Part shown: one piece after another, positions 32,905-41,350 of the stretch
Layout: each line of letters begins with the position of its first letter
Position numbering within the stretch: position 1 is the stretch's first letter
Source: Clostridia bacterium
Lineage (GTDB): Bacteria; Bacillota; Clostridia; UBA1381; UBA9506
Length of the DNA: 64,000 nucleotides
Assembly (NCBI GenBank): GCA_017416855.1
Contig: JAFQAZ010000025.1
Coordinates: 62,001 to 126,000, forward strand
Direction: 5' to 3'
Position numbers and translations under genes: made by a program
Notes under the pieces: generated by a model
What the model saw: only the letters and a program-made list of their open reading frames with translations
What the model was told of the DNA's origin: nothing
The model's database searches: none

Positions 32905-33816
32905 TTGTTAGCTGTGCTGCAACAACTGTTGATTTTATACATTTTCATTTTTCTGGGCTGGGCATTCGGCAAACGGAAACCGGCGCTGGCTGAAACGGAT
33001 ATCCTTTCATTTTTATTGGTTAATTTAATGCTTCCCTGTAAGGTGTTTCAAAGTTTTGCAGGTAATTTTTCAGTCTCCTATGTAAAAGAGAATTATATGA
33101 CTTTCGTTATTTCGATTTCCCTGCTTTTGTTGTTGGTTGTGCTGTCGAAGGTGCTGGCACGTTGTATGACAAAGCATCCTTACGAACAAAGAGTGTTCCG
33201 TTACTCTTTTGCCATTGCAAACTACGCATATTTAGGGTATGTACTCATTGAAAATCTGTTTGGTGATGAAGGACTCACCAATATGATTCTATTCTGCATT
33301 CCCTTTGCGTTTTATACATATTCCTTTGGCTATGCCCTGTTAACCGGCAAAGGGGCAACCTTTAAAAAAATGATTAACCCCATGACTATTGCTATTTTTC
33401 TTGGTATGCTGTTTGGATTGTTTGGTATTACAATTCCCTCCATTTTAACACTGGTGCTGCAAATGTCTTCTGCCTGTGTGGGGCCTTTGAGTATGCTACT
33501 CACCGGCATTGTGCTCTCGAGCTTTAATGTCAAAGAACTGTTAACGAACGGTAAGGCATATATTTTCACAGTATTGCGATTGATGGTTCTGCCGCTTTTA
33601 GTGTTTGGATTTTGTAAAGTTTTGGGGCTTTTCATCACCTTGCCTCAGGCGGTGTTCCCTTATGCGGTCTTTATGGCTAGCATGCCCAGCGGATTGAATA
33701 CGGTTGTTTTCCCCAAACTGGTGGGCGAGGATTGCCGGTTGGGTGCTCAGTTTGCCTTTGTGTCTTGTGTGGCGTCTCTGATTTCGTTGCCGTTGTGGAT
33801 TCATTTTTTAACCTGA
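32905..33816 (+). CDS. AEC-family (auxin efflux carrier type) transporter
   Basis: An integral membrane permease of 303 residues with about ten hydrophobic helices, of the AEC/MleP type. Typical features are the N-terminal LYIFIFLGWAFGK, LLVNLMLPCKVFQSFAG, the helix with FAIANYAYLGYVL, SSACVGPLSMLLTGIVLS, and the C-terminal MASMPSGLNTVVFPKLVGED. Bacterial AEC members move malate, malonate or other carboxylates, or amino acids. Position between a 2-oxoacid dehydrogenase operon and a malate/fumarate operon makes an organic acid plausible. The TTG at 32905 was chosen because GAGGTG lies seven bases upstream, whereas an upstream GTG is inside that site. Confidence 0.85.
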   Translation: MLAVLQQLLILYIFIFLGWAFGKRKPALAETDILSFLLVNLMLPCKVFQSFAGNFSVSYVKENYMTFVISISLLLLLVVLSKVLARCMTKHPYEQRVFRYSFAIANYAYLGYVLIENLFGDEGLTNMILFCIPFAFYTYSFGYALLTGKGATFKKMINPMTIAIFLGMLFGLFGITIPSILTLVLQMSSACVGPLSMLLTGIVLSSFNVKELLTNGKAYIFTVLRLMVLPLLVFGFCKVLGLFITLPQAVFPYAVFMASMPSGLNTVVFPKLVGEDCRLGAQFAFVSCVASLISLPLWIHFLT

Positions 33817-33821
33817 TCAAC

Positions 33822-33866
33822 AAGAAGAAAGTTCAATAAAAAGGGCTTTCTTCTTTTCTTTTTTTA
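33822..33866 (+). terminator. Terminator after the AEC gene
   Basis: AAGAAGAAAG and CTTTCTTCTT form a 10-bp stem followed by TTCTTTTTTT. Confidence 0.72.
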
Positions 33867-33949
33867 CTCCTAAAAAGTCATTACAGAAAACGGAATGATG
33901 GTCGGCCGGAATAATGCGCTAAAAAATGAACAGATATTACAAAAAAGGA

Positions 33950-33967
33950 TTGTGAAATTTTTGACAA
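33950..33967 (+). promoter_or_regulatory. Rex-like operator upstream of the succinate operon
   Basis: TTGTGAA-ATTT-TTGACAA has the 7-4-7 layout of the Rex site TTGTGAA-n4-TTCACAA, with a single mismatch in the right half. Rex represses fermentation genes when NADH is low. The right half overlaps a possible -35 (TTGACA, 33961-33966). Confidence 0.6.
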
Positions 33968-33991
33968 TATGCTGAAAATTACGGATAACCA

Positions 33992-34020
33992 TTGATTTTT
34001 GAGGCTACTCATGATATAAT
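33992..34020 (+). promoter_or_regulatory. Candidate promoter of the succinate operon
   Basis: TTGATT (33992-33997) and TATAAT (34015-34020) are separated by 17 bases. The Rex-like site lies 25 bases upstream. An alternative -35 (TTGACA at 33961) has a much weaker -10. Confidence 0.62.
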
Positions 34021-34088
34021 TAAACATAATGGGGGAATTTTTTGTCATGATGTAATTTCCCTCTCTATGTGAAAGGATGGAACATACA

Positions 34089-34328
34089 ATGAAAGTAACA
34101 GTTTGTATTGGTAGTTCGTGTCATATCAAGGGTTCACGGCAGGTCGTTGAGCAATTGCAACAGCTTATCAATGAACGCAATCTTGGTGACAAAGTAGATC
34201 TTGGCGGTACCTTTTGTCTGGGTAAATGCCAACAGGGTGTTTGTGTAACTGTTGATGAAGTATTTCATTCTGTTACTCCGGAAAATGTTAATGAGTTTTT
34301 TGAAAACGAAATCGCTGCAAAGCTGTAA
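34089..34328 (+). CDS. Thioredoxin-like [2Fe-2S] ferredoxin
   Basis: A 79-residue protein of the NuoE/HymA-type thioredoxin-like 2Fe-2S fold. Four Cys ligands are present, in CIGSSC (Cys6, Cys11) and FCLGKC. It is first in the operon, 78 bases ahead of malate dehydrogenase. In NADH-dependent hydrogenases and complex I such a domain feeds electrons between a flavin subunit and other clusters. Here it probably acts as a small carrier or accessory subunit for the Hdr-Flx-Frd proteins encoded downstream; that is an inference. The ATG at 34089 was preferred because AAAGGATGG overlaps the earlier ATG at 34077. Confidence 0.85.
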   Translation: MKVTVCIGSSCHIKGSRQVVEQLQQLINERNLGDKVDLGGTFCLGKCQQGVCVTVDEVFHSVTPENVNEFFENEIAAKL

Positions 34329-34406
34329 GAACTTAGTCAATTACAAAAAAGGTTGAATCCAAACGATACATATCGTTAAACGAAAAATGAAAGGCGCGGA
34401 TCAGTT

Positions 34407-35348
34407 ATGAATAAAGTCACAGTTATCGGTTCCGGCAATGTAGGTGCCACAATAGCGTATACATTAACAGTTATGGGGCTTGCGTCTGAAATTGTTATGA
34501 TTGATGTTAATGAAGAGAAATCTCTCGGAGAGGCACTGGATATCAGACAGGGAATTCCTTTCTGTAATCCGGCAAATGTTTATGCAGGTACCTATGCCGA
34601 TGCAGAGAATTCTGACATTGTTGTTATTACATCAGGTATAGCAAGAAAGCCCGGTCAGTCAAGACTTGATCTGGCACAGACAAATGTTAATATTATTAAA
34701 AGTATAGCAGATAAAATTGTTCCGGTAGCACCGGAAGCTACTTACCTGATTGTAAGCAATCCGGTTGATATTTTAACATATGTATTTTTGAAGCATACGG
34801 GTCTTCCTCAGGAGCGTGTGGTTGGATCCGGAACTATTCTGGACACGGCAAGACTCCGTGCAAGAGTTGCTGAATATTACTCGGTGAATCAGAAAAATGT
34901 ACACGCCTATGTACTTGGCGAACACGGCGATAGTTCTTTTGTTCCCTGGTCTATTGCCAACATCTCCAATGTTCCCATTGAAGATTACGGAAATGCACTT
35001 CTTTCTAAAGGTGACTATCCTGAATTAAAGAGAGAAGAGGTTGAAAATTATGTCCGTAAATCAGGAGGCAGAGTCATCCAGCGTAAAGGGGCAACCTTTT
35101 ATGCGGTATCTGTATCGGTTTGTCATGTTATCAAATGCCTTTTAAGCGGCATTGATACAACTCTTACCGTATCAACAATGCTGAATGGGGAATATGGTAT
35201 TGATGATGTGTGCCTGAGCCTTCTGACAATTGTGGGCAATAAAGGCGCACACAACAAAATAATGCTTCCGCTTAATGACGTGGAAATTGCGGCGCTTCAT
35301 AACAGCGCGGCGGTGCTTAAGAATTTAATTAAAGATCTTGATATCTAA
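34407..35348 (+). CDS. mdh: Malate dehydrogenase (LDH-like fold, malate-type specificity residue)
   Basis: A 313-residue NAD-dependent 2-hydroxyacid dehydrogenase. The NAD motif is visible ([15 protein letters not shown]), as is the catalytic His in [13 protein letters not shown]. At first sight it is an L-lactate dehydrogenase. However, the substrate-specificity position, Gln in LDH, is Arg80 here (IARKPGQSR, with the second Arg at 86), the classic malate/oxaloacetate-type residue. Its neighbour is fumarase and PEP carboxykinase is at the end of the cluster, which fits a role reducing oxaloacetate to malate with NADH. It ends 19 bases before fumC. Confidence 0.84.
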   Translation: MNKVTVIGSGNVGATIAYTLTVMGLASEIVMIDVNEEKSLGEALDIRQGIPFCNPANVYAGTYADAENSDIVVITSGIARKPGQSRLDLAQTNVNIIKSIADKIVPVAPEATYLIVSNPVDILTYVFLKHTGLPQERVVGSGTILDTARLRARVAEYYSVNQKNVHAYVLGEHGDSSFVPWSIANISNVPIEDYGNALLSKGDYPELKREEVENYVRKSGGRVIQRKGATFYAVSVSVCHVIKCLLSGIDTTLTVSTMLNGEYGIDDVCLSLLTIVGNKGAHNKIMLPLNDVEIAALHNSAAVLKNLIKDLDI

Positions 35349-35367
35349 ACAGAAAGGGATGCACGAA

Positions 35368-36744
35368 ATGGATTATCGTATTGAACATGATTCTATGGGC
35401 GAGGTCAAGGTGCCGGCAGATAAGCTTTGGGCGGCTCAGACACAAAGAAGCCACGAAAATTTTGAAATTGGTGTAGGGATTGAAACAATGCCTGCAGAAA
35501 TTATACATGCATTTGGTGTACTCAAAAAAGCGGCGGCCATCACAAATCATACTCTTCGCCCTGAAAAAATGACAGATAAAAAGCTTGAGGCCATTAAAAC
35601 GGCCTGTGACGAGATTATGGCAGGAAAGCTCAACGACAATTTTCCGCTTGTGGTGTGGCAGACAGGCTCAGGCACTCAGTCTAATATGAATGCCAATGAA
35701 GTGATTGCCAACAGAGGCAATCAGATTGCAGATGAAAAATTACTTCATCCCAATGATGATGTGAATATGAGTCAGTCTTCGAACGATACATTCCCCACGG
35801 CTATGCACATTGCAGCTGTGCTGACGCTGGAGAATAAATTGATTCCTGCTATTGAAGTACTGATTGATACGTTCAAGAGACTGGAAGCAGAAAATGAAGG
35901 CATTGTTAAAAGTGGCAGAACCCATTTGCAGGATGCTACGCCCATTACCTTCAGCCAGGAAATCAGTGGCTGGCGTTCAAGTCTTGAAAAGGATGTTGAA
36001 TTAATCCGCCGTTCTTTAGAGCCGCTTTACGAACTGGCTCTGGGCGGAACCGCTGTTGGAACCGGACTCAATGCGCCGGCGTCTTTTTCAGAGAAGGTGG
36101 CTGCAGAAGTTGCTGGCATTACCGGTAAACCTTTTGTAACTGCTGCAAATAAATTCCATGCCTTAACCTCTAAGGATGAATTGGTGTTTGCTCATGGTGC
36201 GATTAAGGCTCTTGCTTGTGATATGATGAAGATTGCTAACGATGTTCGTTGGCTTGCATCCGGCCCCAGAGACGGTCTCGGTGAAATTTTCATTCCTGAA
36301 AATGAACCTGGTTCTTCTATTATGCCGGGTAAAGTTAACCCCACACAATGTGAGGCTGTAACCATGGTTGCAGTTCAGGTTATGGGTAATGACGTTGCAG
36401 TCTCTATGGCAGCATCTCAGGGTAACTTTGAACTGAATGTGTTTATGCCTGTTTGTGCTTATAATTTCCTGCAGTCTGCAAGACTTTTGGCTGAGGCAAT
36501 TGTTTCCTTTAACAAAAACTGTGCTGTTGGTATTAAGGCTAATAAAGAAAAAATGCATCACAATCTGCATAATTCGTTAATGCTTGTGACAGCCCTGAAT
36601 CCTTATATTGGTTATGAAAATGCGGCAAAAACTGCTAAAAAAGCATTTAAAGATAATATTTCACTTAAGGAAGCTTGCGTTGAGCTTGGCTTTTTAACAG
36701 CTGAAAAGTTTGACGAAGTGTTCCATCCGGAAGAAATGGTTTAA
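35368..36744 (+). CDS. fumC: Class II fumarate hydratase
   Basis: Iron-free, oxygen-stable fumarase of 458 residues interconverting malate and fumarate. Typical motifs are present: [52 protein letters not shown], and the superfamily signature [15 protein letters not shown] with the mobile-loop Ser. The ATG at 35368 was chosen because AAAGGG is nine bases upstream; an ATG at 35359 directly abuts that site. Here it would dehydrate malate to fumarate, the electron acceptor of the fumarate reductase encoded in the same operon. Confidence 0.95.
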   Translation: MDYRIEHDSMGEVKVPADKLWAAQTQRSHENFEIGVGIETMPAEIIHAFGVLKKAAAITNHTLRPEKMTDKKLEAIKTACDEIMAGKLNDNFPLVVWQTGSGTQSNMNANEVIANRGNQIADEKLLHPNDDVNMSQSSNDTFPTAMHIAAVLTLENKLIPAIEVLIDTFKRLEAENEGIVKSGRTHLQDATPITFSQEISGWRSSLEKDVELIRRSLEPLYELALGGTAVGTGLNAPASFSEKVAAEVAGITGKPFVTAANKFHALTSKDELVFAHGAIKALACDMMKIANDVRWLASGPRDGLGEIFIPENEPGSSIMPGKVNPTQCEAVTMVAVQVMGNDVAVSMAASQGNFELNVFMPVCAYNFLQSARLLAEAIVSFNKNCAVGIKANKEKMHHNLHNSLMLVTALNPYIGYENAAKTAKKAFKDNISLKEACVELGFLTAEKFDEVFHPEEMV

Positions 36745-36759
36745 TCTGGAGGTATCAAA

Positions 36760-37551
36760 ATGAAGGTTAGTTATTTTCCGGGTTGTACCCTGAAAAATAA
36801 AGCGAAAGACCTTGATATGTATGCATATAAATCTGCAGAAGTGTTAGGGATTACGCTTGAAGAAATTGAAAACTGGCAATGCTGTGGTGGTGTGTTTACC
36901 ACGGCGAAAAACGAAATTGCGACAAAGCTTTCCTCTGTTCGCGCTTTGAAAGAAGCATATGCAAAGGAACAGTCTTTAGTTACGGTATGCTCAGCTTGCC
37001 ATAATGTTATTAAACAAACTAATTATGCCATGCAAAACGACAAGGACTTTTCTGACACCGTAAACCGTTATATGGCGGAAGATGGCGGATACTTTGGTGA
37101 GACTGAAGTGTATCACTATCTTGAAATGCTTCGTGATCTGGTTGGCTTTGATAAGCTGAAGGAAAAGGTTGTCAATCCCCTTGCAGGTAAGAAAATTGCG
37201 GCCTATTACGGATGTCTCTTGTTAAGACCCAGCGGTGTTATGAAAATGGATGATCCTGAAAATCCGACCATTATGGAGAACTTCATTAAAGCGTTGGGTG
37301 CAGAGCCGGTTATCTATGCGCAGCGCAATGAGTGCTGTGGAGGATATGTCAGCGTAGAAAGCCCTGAACTTGCTAAAAAGAACAGCAATGCCGTTGTACG
37401 GAACGCGAAGGCGCAGGGTGCTGAAATGATTATCACAGCTTGCCCGCTTTGTAAATATAATCTGGTGAAAAATGGTGCCGATATTCCGGTAGTTTATTTT
37501 ACGGAGCTGTTAGCAGAGGCTCTTGGCGTAAAGGAGGATACAAATGAATAA
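36760..37551 (+). CDS. hdrB: Heterodisulfide reductase-type subunit B
   Basis: A 263-residue protein with the two CCG domains of HdrB. Motif 1 is CTLKNKAKDL followed by NWQCCGGVF; motif 2 is ACYGCLL-like (AAYYGCLLLRP) followed by QRNECCGGYVS, then ACPLCKYNL. In methanogens these Cys motifs hold two non-cubane [4Fe-4S] clusters that reduce a disulfide. Here no coenzyme M/B chemistry is expected; the subunit probably passes electrons to a partner such as the fumarate reductase (inference). The 3' end overlaps hdrC by 8 bases. Confidence 0.92.
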   Translation: MKVSYFPGCTLKNKAKDLDMYAYKSAEVLGITLEEIENWQCCGGVFTTAKNEIATKLSSVRALKEAYAKEQSLVTVCSACHNVIKQTNYAMQNDKDFSDTVNRYMAEDGGYFGETEVYHYLEMLRDLVGFDKLKEKVVNPLAGKKIAAYYGCLLLRPSGVMKMDDPENPTIMENFIKALGAEPVIYAQRNECCGGYVSVESPELAKKNSNAVVRNAKAQGAEMIITACPLCKYNLVKNGADIPVVYFTELLAEALGVKEDTNE

Positions 37552-37930
37552 TCAGTATCTTCGTGAGGAATTAATCCGTCAAAGCGGCGTGAATCCTAAA
37601 AAATGTATGAAATGCGGAAAATGTTCTGCAACTTGCCCTGCTTATGATGAGATGGAATACCATCCTCATCAGTTTGTCAGCATGGTTGAAAGTGGCGATA
37701 TAGAGCCGCTTTTACAGTCAGAATCATTATATAAATGTTTATCTTGTTTCGCCTGCATCGAAAGATGCCCCAGAGGCGTGGAGCCTGCTAAATTGGTGGA
37801 GGCAGTCCGCCTTTCTGCTATCAGAAAACAAGGTGAAAACAGAATGACAGCCAATGATGTTCCGGCTCTTTTAGATGAAGATACACCGCAACAGCTTTTG
37901 GTCAGCGCATTCAGAAAATATAGTAAGTAA
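37544..37930 (+). CDS. hdrC: Heterodisulfide reductase-type subunit C
   Basis: A 128-residue ferredoxin-like subunit with two [4Fe-4S] motifs: CMKCGKCSATCPAY (about 21-34) and CLSCFACIERCPRGVEP (about 65-81). HdrC relays electrons from HdrA to HdrB in characterised complexes. The start overlaps the hdrB end, implying coupled translation and stoichiometric synthesis. HdrA follows 14 bases later. Confidence 0.92.
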   Translation: MNNQYLREELIRQSGVNPKKCMKCGKCSATCPAYDEMEYHPHQFVSMVESGDIEPLLQSESLYKCLSCFACIERCPRGVEPAKLVEAVRLSAIRKQGENRMTANDVPALLDEDTPQQLLVSAFRKYSK

Positions 37931-37944
37931 GGAGGAAAAGACGA

Positions 37945-39939
37945 ATGCAAAGAGTTGGTGTTTTTGTATGTTGGTGCGGTAGTAATATTGCAGGTACAGT
38001 AGATGTGCAAGCAGTATCAGAAGCCCTGAAAAGCGAACCGGGCGTTGTCTTTTCCGCCAACTATCAATATATGTGTTCTCAGGCAGGACAGGATATGATT
38101 AAGGAAGCGGTTAAAGAGCATAATCTTACCGGTATTGTGGTTTGCTCCTGTTCACCGCGTATGCATGAGGCAACCTTCAGAAAAACGGCGGCTGCCGCAG
38201 GCATTAATCCGTATATGGTTGAAATTGCCAACATTAGAGAACAGTGTTCCTGGGTTCATAAGGATATTGCTACAGGAACAGAAAAAGCTATCATTCTCGG
38301 TAAAGCGGCTATTGCTAAAGTTAATCTTAACACACCGCTTACACCTGGAGAATCACCGGTAACTAAGAGAGCGCTGGTGATCGGCGGCGGTATTGCCGGT
38401 ATTCAGACAGCTCTTGATATTGCAGATGCCGGTTTTCCGGTTGATATTGTTGAAACAAAGCCTACCATCGGTGGTAAAATGGCACAGCTTGATAAAACGT
38501 TCCCCACTCTTGACTGTGCGGCTTGTATTTTAACACCTAAAATGGTGGATGTTGCTCAAAACGAAAAGATCCGTATTTTCTCATATAGTGAGGTATCTGA
38601 AATAAAGGGTTTTGTGGGTAATTTTGATGTAACCATCAAGAAAAATGCCCGTTATGTAAAAGAAGATATCTGCACAGGCTGCGGTGCCTGCGTAGAAAAG
38701 TGCCCTATGAAGAAAGTTCCGAACGAGTTTAATCTCGGTATGGATAATCGTAGTGCCATTTACATTCCCTTTGCACAGGCAGTTCCCAAGGTGGCTACCA
38801 TTGATCCCAATGCCTGCAATATGCTTAAAAACGGAAAGTGCGGTCTTTGTGCAAGGGTTTGTACGGCAGGAGCCATTGATTATACACAAAAAGATGAATA
38901 TATCAACGAAAAATACGGTGCAATTGTTGTTGCCACCGGCTTTAATCCCATTAGTATGGATAAATTCGATGAGTTTGCCTACAATCAGTCCAAGGATGTT
39001 ATCACATCTTTGGAATTTGAGCGTCTGACCAATGCGGCAGGTCCTACAGCCGGCCATCTTGAAAGACCGTCTGACGGTAAATCACCGAAAACCATCGTAT
39101 TTGTTCAGTGTGTTGGTTCAAGATGTGATGCTTGCGCAGAAAAGGGTAAAGAGTATTGCTCAAAAATCTGTTGTATGTACACAGCGAAGCATGCTATGCT
39201 GACAAGAGACAAATACCCTGATACAGAGGTATATGTATTCTATATTGATGTGAGAACCCCCGGTAAAAACTTTGACGAATTTTATCGCCGTGCCGTTGAG
39301 GAATACGGTGTGAAATATGTTAAAGGTATGGTGGGTAAGGTTACACCTGAGGGTGATAAACTGAAGGTTCAGGCCTCTGACCTGATTGCCAATAAACAGC
39401 TTCACATTGATGCAGATCTGGTTGTTTTGGCAGCGGCTATTGAGCCGGATAAGTCGGCTCGTCCTTTAGCGACTATGCTGACGGCCAGCATGGATACAAA
39501 TGACTTCTTTACAGAGGCTCATCCAAAGCTTCGTCCGGTGGAAAGCCCCACGGCCGGTGTGTTCCTTTCCGGTGCCTGCCAGGGTCCGAAGGATATTCCT
39601 GAAACCGTTTCTCAGGCAGGCGCGGCCGCATCAAAGGTTATCGGACTGTTAGCCAAGGATAAATTAACAGGCAATCCCTGTGTGGCTCATTCAAATGAGC
39701 TGATGTGTAACGGTTGTTCTTCCTGTGAAAAAGTTTGCGCTTATGGTGCTATCACTTATGAAAATAAAGAATTCCGTATGCCTGACAGAACAACAAAAAT
39801 CAGAAGAGTTGCTGTTGTGAATCCTGCGGTTTGTCAGGGTTGCGGTGCATGTACGGTTGCTTGTCCGTCAGGCGCTATGGATTTGAACGGATTTGCAAGT
39901 AATCAGATTATGGCGGAGGTGGATGCAATATGCAAGTAA
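37945..39939 (+). CDS. hdrA: Heterodisulfide reductase-type subunit A (flavin bifurcation subunit)
   Basis: A 664-residue iron-sulfur flavoprotein, the flavin-based bifurcation centre in HdrABC complexes. Order of elements: an N-terminal cluster-binding domain (GVFVCWCGSNI; MCSQAG; VCSCSPRMHE), the FAD motif VIGGGIAGIQTALDIADAG (about 149-167), and ferredoxin motif CTGCGACVEKCP. Next come CGLCARVC, a Cys-rich insert (CVGSRCDACAEKGKEYCSKICC), and C-terminal ferredoxin motifs CNGCSSCEKVC and CQGCGACTVACP. The end overlaps the next gene by 10 bases. The C-terminal ferredoxin domain is where reduced ferredoxin is made in characterised members. Confidence 0.93.
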   Translation: MQRVGVFVCWCGSNIAGTVDVQAVSEALKSEPGVVFSANYQYMCSQAGQDMIKEAVKEHNLTGIVVCSCSPRMHEATFRKTAAAAGINPYMVEIANIREQCSWVHKDIATGTEKAIILGKAAIAKVNLNTPLTPGESPVTKRALVIGGGIAGIQTALDIADAGFPVDIVETKPTIGGKMAQLDKTFPTLDCAACILTPKMVDVAQNEKIRIFSYSEVSEIKGFVGNFDVTIKKNARYVKEDICTGCGACVEKCPMKKVPNEFNLGMDNRSAIYIPFAQAVPKVATIDPNACNMLKNGKCGLCARVCTAGAIDYTQKDEYINEKYGAIVVATGFNPISMDKFDEFAYNQSKDVITSLEFERLTNAAGPTAGHLERPSDGKSPKTIVFVQCVGSRCDACAEKGKEYCSKICCMYTAKHAMLTRDKYPDTEVYVFYIDVRTPGKNFDEFYRRAVEEYGVKYVKGMVGKVTPEGDKLKVQASDLIANKQLHIDADLVVLAAAIEPDKSARPLATMLTASMDTNDFFTEAHPKLRPVESPTAGVFLSGACQGPKDIPETVSQAGAAASKVIGLLAKDKLTGNPCVAHSNELMCNGCSSCEKVCAYGAITYENKEFRMPDRTTKIRRVAVVNPAVCQGCGACTVACPSGAMDLNGFASNQIMAEVDAICK

Positions 39940-40364
39940 ACGAACACAAACCTTTAATCGTAGCATTTTGCTGTAACTGGTGTTCTTATGCCGGTGCAGA
40001 TCTTGCAGGCAATAACCGCCTTAATTATCCCGCTGATGTCAAGATTATCAGAGTGCCTTGCTCTTGCCGTGTGAATCCTATGTTTATTCTTCGCGCCTTT
40101 CAGAGAGGGGCAGACGGAGTTATCATCTGCGGCTGCCATCCCGGTGACTGTCATTATACATCGGGTAACTATTATACACGTCGTAGAATGGCAGCACTCT
40201 TTTCTATGCTTGATTTTCTGGGCATTGAAAAAGAGCGTACCCGTGTGGAATGGGTTTCTGCTGCAGAAGGTGCAAAATTTGCGGCCACAATGAATGATTT
40301 TGTGGAACAGGTAACAGCTCTTGGTGAGAATAAAAGATTGGAGGATCTGCGATGCAAACGATAA
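39930..40364 (+). CDS. flxD: MvhD/FlxD-type [2Fe-2S] electron-transfer subunit
   Basis: A 144-residue protein of the MvhD family. Conserved Cys are in AFCCNWCSYAGADLAG (about 11-26), VPCSCRVNP and CGCHPGDCHY. In methanogens MvhD links hydrogenase to HdrA; in FlxABCD-HdrABC clusters of sulfate reducers, FlxD links the NADH-oxidising Flx proteins to HdrA. Overlaps with hdrA upstream and with the next gene downstream (13 bases) show tight coupling. Confidence 0.88.
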   Translation: MQVNEHKPLIVAFCCNWCSYAGADLAGNNRLNYPADVKIIRVPCSCRVNPMFILRAFQRGADGVIICGCHPGDCHYTSGNYYTRRRMAALFSMLDFLGIEKERTRVEWVSAAEGAKFAATMNDFVEQVTALGENKRLEDLRCKR

Positions 40365-41350
40365 CAAAACAACAGTTACTGGATAAAGCAGATTCTTTAC
40401 TTGCAAACGGTACTGTTACGGCAGTTTTAGGATGGAGCAAGGGTGAATTTGGTTACGATGTAACTCCCAAAATGTTTACAACCAAAGAAGATCTGGAACA
40501 GAATTTTGTCTGGAATGATTTTTGCGGCGTTAATTTTTCAAAATACCTTGTTTCCAAAACAGATAGATTTGAAGGTAAAATCCTTGTGTTTTTAAAACCC
40601 TGTGATACCTATAGCTTCAATCAGCTTTTAACGGAGCATCGTTTTGACCGCGAAAAGGTTTATGCTGTGGGCATTCCTTGCGAGGGTATGGTTGATGTTT
40701 CAAAGCTGAAAGCAGCAACAGGGGATGGAATCAGCGAAATAAAAGAAGATGGCGACAATCTTCTGGTTACAACCATTTATGAAGATGAGCCTGCTACGGT
40801 TCCTTGCAGGGATGTTTTGCTGGAACGCTGCATCAATTGCAAGAGCAAAAAGCACGTTGCTTATGACGAGCTTTTGGGCGATGAAGGCGAAATCATTGAT
40901 TCAGCCAGATTTGATGAGGTTGCCCAAATTGAGGCCATGACGCCTGATGAAAGATTTGCTTTCTGGCAGAACGAGCTTTCCCGTTGCATTCGTTGTAATG
41001 CTTGCCGTGATGCTTGCCCTGCCTGCACCTGCGAAAAGTGTGTATTTGATAACCCCAATTCCGGTGTTGAAAATAAAGCACCTGCCAATAGCTTTGAAGA
41101 AAAGATGTTCCACATCATCAGAGCTTATCATGTGGCAGGCAGATGTACTGACTGTGGCGAATGCTCAAGAGTTTGTCCACAGAATATTCCCCTTCATCTT
41201 CTGAACCGTAAGTTCATAAAGGATATTAATGAGTTTTACGGCGAATATCAGGCGGGGGCAGAGGTTGGTTCACGAGCTCCCCTTGTGGATTATACCACCG
41301 ATGATTTAGAGCCGGGTGAAGTGTTTGACAGGAGGGATATGGATGCGTAA
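40352..41350 (+). CDS. flxC: FlxC/FlxB-like ferredoxin subunit (first of two)
   Basis: A 332-residue cytosolic iron-sulfur protein. The N-terminal half has the fold seen in sulfhydrogenase beta subunits and related proteins (ILVFLKPCDTYSFNQLL; CINCKSKK). The C-terminal half has two [4Fe-4S] motifs, CIRCNACRDACPACTCEKC (about 212-230) and CTDCGECSRVCPQNIPLHLL. It has the same architecture as the next gene product, so the pair look like ancient duplicates. Which corresponds to Desulfovibrio FlxB or FlxC is uncertain. It probably carries electrons between FlxA and FlxD/HdrA. Confidence 0.75.
   Translation: MQTITKQQLLDKADSLLANGTVTAVLGWSKGEFGYDVTPKMFTTKEDLEQNFVWNDFCGVNFSKYLVSKTDRFEGKILVFLKPCDTYSFNQLLTEHRFDREKVYAVGIPCEGMVDVSKLKAATGDGISEIKEDGDNLLVTTIYEDEPATVPCRDVLLERCINCKSKKHVAYDELLGDEGEIIDSARFDEVAQIEAMTPDERFAFWQNELSRCIRCNACRDACPACTCEKCVFDNPNSGVENKAPANSFEEKMFHIIRAYHVAGRCTDCGECSRVCPQNIPLHLLNRKFIKDINEFYGEYQAGAEVGSRAPLVDYTTDDLEPGEVFDRRDMDA

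Noticed and set aside
34407-35348. L-lactate dehydrogenase call
   Set aside because: The specificity residue is Arg rather than Gln, and the neighbours are fumarase, fumarate reductase and PEP carboxykinase.
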